Assembly (NCBI GenBank): GCA_009760855.2
Contig: WPIO01000109.1
Span: 1,204,501 to 1,267,500 of the forward strand
Direction: 5' to 3'
Origin: Cristatella mucedo
Lineage: Eukaryota > Bryozoa > Phylactolaemata > Cristatellidae
DNA length: 63,000 bases
Shown: one piece after another, positions 12,743 through 25,088 of the stretch
Numbering within the stretch: the stretch's first letter is position 1
How the letters are laid out: every line of letters starts with the position of its first letter
Program-made: the position numbers and the translations under genes
Notes under the pieces: generated by a model
Database searches by the model: none
The model's input: only the letters and a program-made list of their open reading frames with translations
What the model was told of the DNA's origin: nothing

Positions 12743-15643
12743 CTGCAATTATGGCACGAGGTGATGGCACGAACGGTCAAGCGAGGGCCAATTCGCCAAT
12801 GACAGGAATTTGACGTTAGGAGGCGTTCTAGCAAGCGGGTTATAGGTGTAATCACTGTCAATGCAAGACGGTTTAGGGGTTTTTACAGATAAAAAATACA
12901 CTAGCTACCGCCACAGAGCTAGATATAGCTGCATGTAAAAATAAACTTTTAAATATAACTTTTGACGCACTTTCACGTTAAAAATCTGATAAAGTAATGT
13001 ATATATGACAAAGCTGTATAAATTAAGGCACTGCCTAAAACAAGCCTTTAAGTTAAAATTGATCCATTGGCATCAGCATGTCCAGAGTGGCTGTTCATCT
13101 GACTGAATAGAGAATAACGTTGCTTACCTAAGCAGCAAGTAGATTTCTAAGCAAGATGATTTGACCTTTATTTTCAAACTAACAGCCGATAAAAGTAGGC
13201 AAACGACGGTAAGGTTTGGCCATAAACTACCCTCCGGCTAATTATTGCTAATTCTAAGAGCTGTTGAATGTGTTCTGCAGCATCCCACAAGCATTTTCAG
13301 AAAAGTTGCAATTCCGAGTGCTCCAAGGCGAAGCACTCATCCATTATAGACATAACGAAGTTTAAAAAAGTAGGTATCCGCTCAGTCTATATTCATGATA
13401 ATAATAATTAATTTGCATTGTGCCCCGACATAGAGGAATCTCTTTAGCTCTGCAGGTCCTAGACTGTGGAACTCGCTTCCACAATTCCTACGCAACGACA
13501 ACTACTCTCCAACTGCCGGCTATGGCACATCTTTTTCAGCGGTCCTGAACTGCGACTTCTATGCTACTCACTACCTCAACTGCTATGCTTCCCACTTTCT
13601 CTTTGTTGCGAGAAATGAAGTCTGTTGGCTACCGAATGCGTACCGAAAGCTACTTAGCCTGTGAGTGTCCTATACAAAACTCTCCTGCGTAACACCCAGA
13701 TGGTCTTTATGACTTTGTGGAGTTACTGACGGAGATACATTGCATTATACTACATCTCTATTCAGAGGCTGAACAGCTCCCTGCAAGTGAAGCAGTAGCC
13801 AAGGTTTGCTAGGCTGCTTGCCCGGACAAGGATGAGCACATATCAAACAGGAGTCCTGCCTAGGTTAATATATCAGAGAGAACAGAAAGACACTCGGGGC
13901 CAAATCAGCTATAAAAATCTCTTTACATTAAAATACACGGAATTATGCAGAAGTGAGATTGCAAGGCAGAACCTGAACGGCAAGGACGAGCAAGCACTGG
14001 GGTGAAAGCCAAGCTGAGAGGCCGGCAAAGCACATTTAGCTGAGGCTGAGTCTACGACGCTGACGGTGACCCGAACAGACCGTGCAGCGAGTCCCATTTA
14101 TTTGGATCTTGACGGGCTGATTGATGGCTCTCCTACCACAATATTTCAATGCCTCTGGAGGGACCGTGAATAGACTCGCAGCCACAGGAAGCTGATGGTG
14201 CGAGAGCATGCGGAAAGTGCAACCAAGCATTCGAATATACAGCATGGTACGATCTAGTGAAGCGACCTGCAAGGCTGAGGATTTTAAATTTTATTTATTA
14301 CTTGATAGAGAGCCTGTGAAACCCAGACAGACCAGGTTTGATGAAGCAGCTCTAAAGAAATTCGCCGATGCGATAATACACTATGAACTTTGACAATGAG
14401 TAAGAACTGAGCTGATTAAAATGTAGCCGCAATAAGCCGTGGCTGATTATCAGCTTGATGCATTATTATGTACAAACAAGTCTGTGGTATGACGTATGAC
14501 ATGGCCATTAGATGAGCCATGGTTCAAACAGCAGTCACCTTATTGCAGTGACATTACGCCAGCAAGTGAGTCCCAGAGGTGTGCAGAAGTTGCTGGAAAT
14601 CTGCCAGCGAGTTGGCTGAAAATCAGCTGTCGTCGTAGCATTAATATACCGGCTATCTTATAGCTTTTTCAAATGAAGCAGTGTTGCTAAACGCAGGGTT
14701 AAGAATATTGAGCACTATCTTGTTGTCGTAGGGAAATAGCGATCTTAAGGTCAACGCACAATGCGGTCCTTATGGCACTATCCGAACTAGTGAGGGCTGT
14801 GCAGTCATAGCACAGCTAATAATTAATATACTGGCTGATTCAAAAGCATTTTCGGTAGAGAGACATATAAGGCTTTTAAGGCCTTCTCTAGCAGCTTAAA
14901 TAAAGAATTTCCAACGAAAGAATTTGAGCCCACGACCTTGGGACCGACGAAAAGCAGCCACCTCACCTAGTATGCCATTGAATGAAGACCCAATGAGGTT
15001 ACGAAATCTGCATCAGCTTGGGAATATTAAGGACACAAACCGAACGTTATAACAAGGAAGGTTTAATTAAAATTTATATATATATGCCTTGTCACAAACA
15101 CCTATGTTGATTCGGTAGTCACTTTCTTATCTGTCTCTTATTTGACCTCTTAGGTGCTGACTTTCGGGTGCCATTCTTTGGCCGTAAGTAGGCCGACTCG
15201 ACTGTCCCGGCTGCACTGTACTCGTCCGATATCTAGTCGTTTTGGAGCGACATGTCCGTGATAGGGGCATACCTTCGCAGCACACGAGAGAGGAACCACT
15301 TTCAAGATTGAGGTCCACCCACCTAGTGCTACATTAGACTAGCCCACAGTCGTTAGGATGGGATTAAGCATTTTGTAAGTGCTAATGGAGGCTGTGAGGT
15401 ATTAGGGTTGGATGCAGATGCAGCCTTCTCATTTGCTACATAAGAAGTCTCCTGGCCCAAAATGGTAAACGCACCAGTAGCCCCAAGTTTATGAGACGCA
15501 GAAGTTCTATAGGGGCGTGTGGTCGTGCATTCGCTGACGAAGAAAACGAAGACGTTCTATGCATGCATTCAAACATACACACATACACATATACACACAC
15601 TCACACACGTAAGCACGAACGCATACTCACAAAAACACAGTAA

Positions 15644-15674
<31 letters not shown>

Positions 15675-16032
15675 TATAAACATATAAACATATAAACATA
15701 TAAACATATAAACATATAAACATATAAACATATAAACATATAAACATATAAACATATAAACATATAAACAACATATAAACAACATATAAACAACATATAA
15801 ACATATAAACATATAAACATATAAACATATAAATATATAAATATATAAATATATAAATATATAAATATATAAATATATAAATATATAAATATATAAATAT
15901 ATAAATATATAAATATATAAATATATAAATATATAAATATATAAATATATAAATATATACATATATACATATATACATATATACATATATACATATATAC
16001 ATATATACATATATACATATATACATATATAC

Positions 16033-16079
<47 letters not shown>

Positions 16080-16345
16080 TATAAATATATAAATATATAA
16101 ATATATAAATATATACATATATACATATATACATATATACATATATACATATATACATATATACATATATACATATATAAATATATAAATATATAAACAC
16201 ATAAATATATAAATATATAAACACACATATATATATATATATATATATTTATATAAATATATAAATATATAAATATATAAACATATAAATATATAAACAT
16301 ATAAATATATAAACATATAAATATATAAATATATAAATATATATG

Positions 16346-16383
<38 letters not shown>

Positions 16384-19360
16384 TACGCTTAGGGCACCAT
16401 ACAATCAAATAGCTATATATATAGCTATTTGATTGTATGGTGCCCTAAGCGATATTAAATGTCTGTTCAGGCTCTTAAACTATGCCACGAGGCTCGATCC
16501 CTTGATATCGGTCATCAGATATATTCACCTTGAACCTGATCGAGGCAAACACCCTAGCGAGGCTTCATGTGATTTCTGCCTAGTTTGAAGCAGTCCTACT
16601 TAGCTGTTGGGATCATGCACACACTTAGTTGTCAGCTCTAACTGGAAGAATGAAGAGGGAGGGGTGAGCTTCTGTACAAGACAGTGGATTGGCGAGAAAG
16701 GAGGAGCACGTGATGACGAATATCGCATGAAATTTGAAATCGTTAGCCGGCGGGAGCTAGGGTAGCTACGAAATGGCAGCATCGCATTGGTGCAGTGTAA
16801 TTTTCCGCCCGACGTCTTGGAGGTTCGGGAAACGGAACCTACACTCCCGTCACTGATGACCAATAGGCGGCCAAACATTGAATTTCTCTTAAAAATTATA
16901 TTAAAGATGTAACCCGTAGTGACTTATATTATTTTTTTATTGCAAATGTGTGACCAGAACAAAAATGATCCTTGTGAGCTCGACTATGAGCTGACTAATT
17001 GGGCTACCGAATTCTTTCACTCGCAGGAAAGCTTCTTTAGCATAGATTTTCATAATATTGGGAAAAAAACTCGGCGACCTGGTTTGTCTGCTCTCACCAC
17101 ACAGTGATTCAGCACTATAATGGTGGGTGCACTTTTTAGAAAATCCTTCCGTGCGAGTGCCTTTTTCACCTGCCTCTTTGCATGATGGGAGCACAGATAT
17201 GCAATCCATTGTCAGCTAAGACTTATGAACTTTGAGGGTTATAGGACTGTATATATTTAAGCTATCGACGCCTATCTACCAATGCGTCGGCAAAATCTCA
17301 TGAAATTTCACGTTTTTGACTTCCGTGAATAATGACGAGACCAGCTGGCTCAGACCGAGCTTTACAGAGTATATTCTTACTGGATCAGCATTTCTTAATT
17401 AACTTGATCGTTTTCAAATCAGGAATTCTCATGGTTTCTGAAGTCCCAAGTTTAAGATTCTCCCCGAGTGTTTGAGGTACAGATGTCGACACAGTCACCA
17501 GCCGGTTAAACCATGTGAATCTTGAACAACTAGCTAATTTATAACCTAATAATTGTGACTTAGAGACTATGGTTATCTGTGACATTTGGAAAGCTTTTTA
17601 GTAGTGGTAGTTTAAGAGTTGGTGAAGTCTGCAACCACATTCTACCACTAAAGTATTTTCGCTAAAGTATTTGAAAAAAGCAAACCGCTCGCCATTGGAT
17701 GGAAGAACGTATACATACCTGGATTGTCAGCTTTCACCCGCACAGCAACGTAGCCCCCAGTCGGTACTATAATGGTATCCTTTTGTACGACTCTTTTTTT
17801 CCGCACCTCTGGTCTACCAATACTCGCATTCCAGGACGCCTCATTGCAGAACCAGTCCGAGCAAACGACGTCTGGAGTGTCGCCGATTATCTGCCCGGTA
17901 GCATTATAAATACCGAAGCCGGTTTTGACAACGTAGAAGCTGTGTCCATGCAGGTGAACCGGATGGCCCCAGCCTTTTCCTTGGCCGAGGTTGAGAAACA
18001 CCATCTGGTAAGCTTTTCCGTACTTTAAATTCACTGTGTACGTGCATGCACAGGACTAAAAACGACATTACATTCATTGCACAGTGTACGGTCTACAAAA
18101 AAGTTTTGGACCTGGATCTGCCATGGCATATTTAAGGGCATTGTTGCTTCTGCAATGCATCAACTTCCTGTGACAGCTCTAAGCTATTGTACGTTACGTA
18201 GATTGGTATATTTGATATATATTGATATGTATATATGTATATGACACCAATATATGACAGAAAGAAGCGACCGAGTTTTTGAAAGTGTAGTAAAGATTGC
18301 TACAATTGCCAAGATGTTCAATACTCCGAGCATGGAACTACTGTTGCTGAAACGCTCGTGAACTAAGGTCAGCAACTATTTGTTTCCGAGTTCGCTCAGC
18401 TCTTCCAAAAACAAGAAGTGAGTTGCTGTTTTTTAAAGGGCCATGTCAGCCATACACAGTCTAAGTATTCATTCAAGACACAGTGACATGGATAAGGAAA
18501 TTAGTTAGAGCAGATGCTGACGGGAACGTTGGATTTATTGACAGGTAACAACATTTATGTTTGCTTTTTGTAGTAAATTGTGTGTAAGGCTATCTTGTTT
18601 TGATTGCTTACTCGTGAAATGCAGTTCAGTACAAGTTGGCCCTAAATTAGAGCAGTCTACATTATTCATAACTGATTTATAACTTTTGACGATCCGGAAC
18701 CCCATAAACTCCTATCTAGGATAGTGCATAATTATTTCCAAATATACTCCCGAAAGTAATCACACAAATGCTAAGAACTAGAAAAATAAACATTTCAAGA
18801 GTCAGATGTGATATCAATAGGAAGAAAGTGAACCTATTATAAATACTTACTCAAGGCATAAAGAGTGTCCTATCCGATGCACTCATAGTAAGATTTTTGA
18901 ACTTTAACGAATGCCTGGCTATCCGTCGACCATTTAGAAGCCCAACGCACCAACCGGCGGAGCAAAAAAAAGAGAAAGTCAGTGTTGGTTTTATTTTCTT
19001 GAATATTATGCAGGAGCAACCCTGTTTCGATGTAACAATAGCTAATAGAAGGATTAACGAATTCAAGAGCATTCGTCTGCAGCAATTCCTAGCCTATTTC
19101 AAAAGTGCTGAAGGAAGCTAAGAAAATTCCCTTCTTCTGTTAATCCAAGCTCTGGGTCTGAGGGGACGGACTGATTAGTAATTAGGTAACTGGTAACAAT
19201 TGGGCAACGGCCAAATTGATGCTCCTGAATAGGCGGCTGGACTACTGCGATCACTTAAACACCAATAACACTGCCTGGACAGCCGCCTTTAGCCCTATTG
19301 TAAAGCTTTTTGGCACCACAGAAGGGCTTGCTATAAGACTGTCGATGATATGTCAATAGC

Positions 19361-19410
<50 letters not shown>

Positions 19411-22400
19411 AAAGAGAGAGAGAGAGAGAGTGTGTGCGTGTGTGTGCGTGTGTGTACGTTAGTGTGTGTGTGTGTGTGTGTGCGTGTGTGCGTGTGTGCG
19501 TGTTATTGTGTGTGTACTATCCAACTTCGCAAAGGAAAACCATGCCTAGGAAAGTGCTATAAAGATTTTTCAACCTCTTTCCGGGCACAGGTTTGTGTTT
19601 ATATTATTTAGGGAAGAAGCTGCTAGAAATCTTTTATTTTCTTAAAAAATGATCATTTGGTCATTAAACAACTGTTTTCTAAATGTCTTAAAACCGTAGT
19701 GACTCTACTAAGAGTGCCAAAATTTACCTGAGGCATTCAGCTGTGACTCTGACGTAAATGCTCAGCAGCACCGTTAGCCGATTCCTACTCCGGCCTTAAC
19801 TCAGAAGCAACACGAGTTATGGAGCAATGCCCTAAGCTTACCTAGAAAGCTTAGCTTATTTAACTATCCCATTTGCACAGCAGCTAATGAGCGTCTACGG
19901 CTGTCACCACCGCTAACACTTTTCACTAAAGAATCGCCCTCTGCTGCATTCAAACCTGCCATTTGCCTGGTTCGTGAAAGAGCCACGCCCCCTACTCTGG
20001 GTACAGGACTCGATATGTGGGATACGTAGAGAGTATACGTACCATCATAGTTCTTGATGTTCTCGAGTTCTTGAGTTCTACAAGCTGCTGCGTCTGACTG
20101 CATCCCTATAGCAAGTTTGGGGTAAGCATACAGAGGCGGCACGTCTACTTTAGTTCTTTTTATTTCTATCACATGTAATGTTTCACTGAAGACACTAGTG
20201 TTTAAATATATTTACAAACAATTCTACCTCGGTGCGGCTGGCTGTCTGAGGCGGCAAATTAGAATCCGTGACCGCGGTTGTCATCAGACAAGGAAGGCAG
20301 CTTAATGGCACTAGTCACCGGAAACTGACTGTCGGAAGTTACCTCGGCATATTTACTTTTAGCTATTTCTTCCCTCGACTTGATAGCATGCAACCATATA
20401 GGATAGGGCCCGCACCTTAAACCTGTTCGTCCGGTTTTTGGAATGTGCAAGTCTTAGTGCTGGGCCGTTACTCCCGAGCGCACTAATAGCAAATACAATA
20501 ATAACGCACTTGATAAAGCACCATCGCATAGCTCAATCTGTTTCTAGGCACTTTACATTTGCTGCAAAGGAAACACGATTAAATGGTGAGTGGTGACGTG
20601 CTGGATAACAAACACGAACATGGCCAAGAGTGACATGGGGTTAGCATGCGAGTATTGTTATTTGCAGCATGTATAGTGTCAGCACGCATAAGCACATCAA
20701 AGATGAATCAAACGGATTCACAAAATTTTGTCAGAAATAGATGCGTTTTAAAGTTTTTGTAAATTTGGTCAAGTCAGGGGATGTCGTGCATTACAACAGC
20801 ATTTTCTCATGTAATGAAATAACAACAGTAATACATTTGTTGTAACGCCCCGAAAACTGTACGTCTCTCTAGGCACTTTCCCATTGCTGCAAACCAAGCA
20901 TGGTCGAACGGTTAGCTATGGCATGCTCAATTATGACAGCCATAACATAGTTAGAAGTGGCCTGGGCTGGGTCAGCTTGCACGTATTATTAATTGGCAGC
21001 ATGCCCAGTGTCTGCACTCATAAGCACAGATCTCTGTGTGCTTATTTTAAGCTTCTTTTTAAATGCAGTCAAGTCATGCTATGTCGGGAAGTCTGTCAGG
21101 ATTAAGTTCCAAGCTCCCAGAGCTTACAAACTGAAGGCAGTGACTCCACAGGATTTGAGATTCGTACGAGGTATGGGTAATAGATTCTCATGCAAACTAG
21201 ACGTTCACAAAAGACAGGCCATGTGAAAATGTAAACCTCGTGGCATTAAGCAATACGAGCTAGCTTACCCTTGGTATCAATATAAATACCAGCAGGTGCT
21301 TCTCTGACAGCATGCATAAATTGCCTGGAGATTTAGCCCTGAGAGGGCGTTAAACTAATTTCGAGGCATCTGTATTGATTTTAGCAGACATCAGACTTTC
21401 CCAGCAGTGCTCCTACTCTGGCCTTTCACTTACTGAGACTGTAACCAAAGTCAGAGCCATTGGAACATTTTGCCGTCAGTTTCTATGAACTACAAAGCTG
21501 CTACTCACTGCTGAGGAAGTCACAGTATAAATGTATTAGTTACAGCTTTTTTCTTGAGGCGCCAGCTCATGCTGAATTTGTGTATATTCAATCTTAAGTA
21601 AAACCTCTACGCAGATTTTAATGTATAATAAGCACAGAATTTCCTTTACGTTGTGTTTTTAAGTACAAAGACAAGATTTCGTCTACAAGAAATACTGAAA
21701 GAATGGTTTGTTTAATAATTCTACTTATTAAACTGATTTCGTGAGATGAAGCTAGGATGCTCTGACCACCTGTTTAGTAATATGCGGCCATGTAGGAATA
21801 CATTTAAATGCTCTGGTGCATAGGGGATTTACTGGCATTTACAAGATATTACTCACCATTCAATTGCATTTCCCTTTGCAGCAAATGTAAACCGAATAGA
21901 GAGAGATTGAGTTCTCTGAGGGCGCTTTATCAAGTGCAATACTAATAATAATAATATTATTATTATTATTAATATTATATAATATTGATGGATTTTAAAG
22001 TTTGAGGTCCCAAAGCTTAAGTTATAAGATATCATTTGAGAGATTAGATCTGAAAATGAACCTGTAAAATAAGATTAGACTGGTTTCCTGTCATGTTGAC
22101 AGCAACTGAAAACGACTGTGAAGCCTGAAGTGCTCAACTGTAATCACAGTACAATATCTCAATTGAAGTTAAGTAGCTCAGATTGTCACACCCTATAATA
22201 TTCGCTCAGTTTTTTGTTCGTTGAACCTACCTTATTATGACGACATTCATCCGGAGAACAGGCAGTGAATCCACTCCTATCAATGTAGGCCAAGGATGAT
22301 GGAGCGATGAATTTGCGACCATTAACTGAGCCTGGCATGGAATGAATGCCGGGAAATGCAAAGTTTAAAAATATATCCTCATAATCACCGTCGGCCCCTG

Positions 22401-25039
22401 GGACTTCGGGAGCTGGTGAAGCACTGCTGCTGAGATCGGCATAATGCAGGCAGATGGTGGACGTCTCCTCTGGGTACAAGGCAAAGGGACAGTTCAGCAC
22501 TCGGCATGGGTCGGCTGAAGTGCATGTCTGGCGACTTGTAGTAACCGCTATATCGTAGTCCGTGCTGTTGTCTGCGCCTGGGTAGCTCAAAACAGCTTCA
22601 GCAATATGGGGAATCTGCGTTAGATGTTCCAGTGATACAGCCCTCATCCAATAGTTCTTAGCCGTATTATTTGTAAGAATTTCAAAGTCGACTCTTTCGC
22701 CGGGATTAATCACAAACGACTCCACCTTCACTGGAAGTATGGAGTATCCATCCGTCGCGATGATAGTTAATGGATGTTCATCGATTGAAACTCTACAGAA
22801 AAATTCCAGATGCTAGAAAACGTACTGCTACAAACAAGCAGATTTCAATTTTTCCAGCATTGGTTGTTCTCCTGAAAGCCCATTTAAGCGATGCTTTTAC
22901 AAAATATATAAGGAAAGGAATATGGAAAGCAAAATGATATTACGCCTACAAATTTTCACCTGAATGGATACAATGCACCTGCCCCAATAACTCTAAATCG
23001 ATACTTGACGTTTCGATCGACATTAAACCGGTGAAGTGGGGCCTCATTGTTCTTCGAAGGAGATGACCAATAGCGACCCTTTCCATTGATCAATCCCGAT
23101 TGAAATTGGAGTAAACTAAATGCTGCCCCATCCAGCGAGTGAGTTGGTGAATATTTCGTCAGGTTATTGAAGAGTCCATAATTCATCTTCAAGTGCCCTG
23201 TAAGATGATTGAGATTTTCAGCCACGATACGTTTGAAGCATAGCTGCTTGCAAGCAAACACGGAATAACTCTAGCTGTCGACAGAACCTACTAGCCGGCA
23301 GCTATGCGATAAACTTCAAACACAGTATCGGTACCATGACACGCATGCGAGCAATACAATTCGATATTTTCAAAACCATGTAAAGCAAACTTAATTAAAG
23401 GCTTGCCGCTAAAACAGCCACATTTAAAAAGTAGCCGAAGAGCCTTAGCGACTATCTTCCACGAAGTTTAACATGTGTAGCACAGCATTGCCCACTGCTG
23501 AACACCGACTAGCAATCTTTGCCGTATAAAGCAAGCACATTATTTTTGGGTTAAGACACGGGACTAGTTCTGGTGCCATATACACAAGATTAGGCTACAA
23601 ATTAAACACGTTGAAGTGAGCTTAGTAAAAAGGCATCACTTTTTCAGCTGATACTTTTTTGGAACCTTTTCAAGTTTGAATTTTCCTTATGAGACTGCCA
23701 TTACTTCTGACGTTTAACGAAAAGCTGCATCGCAGAAAGCTTATGCTGTATATCTCGTAAACGCAAGCATAGATTTCCAATAAATATCCGATTGTTTGAA
23801 CTAACGATTTCCATTTATAGTTATTATTAAAACTTTCAGAATTTAACCACGCCACCTTTATTAAAAATGCTGAAAAAAAAACGCAAATGCCAACTATGAA
23901 CGCGATTTAAGGAGGCTGAACTTGTTAATTAGTTCCATATTTTACAATGAAGTAACTCAATATACGGAAAAATAAATGAACCGGAATCAACCCTATATAA
24001 ATTATTTTCTAAACCTATTTGAGATTGTCTTTCCAACTATTAGGTATTTAAATAGAGATCGGAGACTCATTTGGAAAATCTGGACAGTGTGCCAAATTAG
24101 GCGTTTCATTTACAACGGACCCTACCCTATACCTCCAAGAAGTTTAAAAATTAATTTCGTCTCTATCAGCGACGGTACGGGGTGAGCAGTAAGAGATTGA
24201 CCAAACGATTTGGCAAAAACTGGCTCCAACGGATGGCAACGACCATCCTCAAACTGAATGATGATCGAAATAAACTTTAGGATTAGGGGAAAAACCTTGG
24301 AAAAGACTCGGAAATTGAAAAGCTTGAAACTCAAAGTCGGCCCTACCAGCATATCAAGCGTACCATATGCACCAAGTCTAGTGTCCATGTTAGAAACTGA
24401 ACTTTTGCATGATTACCCCATCAGCTCACACAGTCAAGTCTGCCTGCTTTTAGCCTTGCAGAGTTTCGAAATTCGGCCATGCTTAGGGCCGGGATACTCG
24501 AGCCAAGTTTATCCATGGGTGGCTAATTTTCCACATGACTTTCATTCCTCTCTACTAGGTGGTCTATTGCTTGTACAATAAGGCACTTGCTGTTGGTGCA
24601 GAAATACCCAGCTTTTTTGTCGGTTATGAGAGTCTCAGCTGCCACAGCACCCCACTGCTCACCGACCTGAACTAGCTCTCAATGTTTCAGAATGTTGACT
24701 TCAAGGTAATGTCACTTAATTGTAGGTCACTTCATTCTCCGGCTTCAGGTTTACTTAGAAGAACTACTCCACAAACAGACGAAGTATCGTATCACTCGGT
24801 TTGTTTTTATCCAAAGCGCTTAGTTCGATGGCTAGAGACCTCTGACATCAAGCAACTTGGCGAACCGTACTTTGAGCATGTACGCTCCCAAAGCCTGAAA
24901 GTCACTTTTGATTGACTTAACAACCACCTCTGACTCGACGATACGTGAAAAAAAGATGAAAACCAACCGATATCTCTTGGCAGACGGCAGGTCCTTGCGA
25001 CTTATCCTCTGCATGTGTGTGTGTGTGTGTGTGTGTGTC

Positions 25040-25088
<49 letters not shown>

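Larger units (their letters stand above)
18036..20486. other. Intron 5 sequence, with a GA/TG microsatellite and a SINE remnant
   Basis: I searched this part of intron 5 for a small exon carrying the expected Cys-x-Cys segment and found no candidate with correct phase and splice signals. A GA/TG microsatellite and a partial SINE are listed separately. The rest is unrecognised. Confidence 0.45.

Noticed and set aside
15673-15832. Regularly spaced short repeats resembling a CRISPR array
   Set aside because: The units are 8 bp with no unique spacers, in a eukaryotic intron. This is a satellite.
15569-16408. Three long minus-strand open frames (207-279 residues) rich in Ile and Tyr
   Set aside because: They are translations of the octamer satellite in three frames; an 8-bp period without stops gives this automatically.
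18841-18895. Candidate micro-exon with a GTAAGT donor in laccase intron 5
   Set aside because: The enclosed sequence has a stop in the needed frame and lacks the Cys-x-Cys segment.
18995-19060. Candidate micro-exon encoding GCSC in intron 5
   Set aside because: It has the Cys-x-Cys pattern and a plausible acceptor, but no donor in reach and the wrong phase with the better acceptor.
20045-20145. Candidate exon in intron 5 with a GTACGT donor
   Set aside because: The frame that ends in phase 1 does not start in phase 0, and the encoded residues show no laccase similarity.
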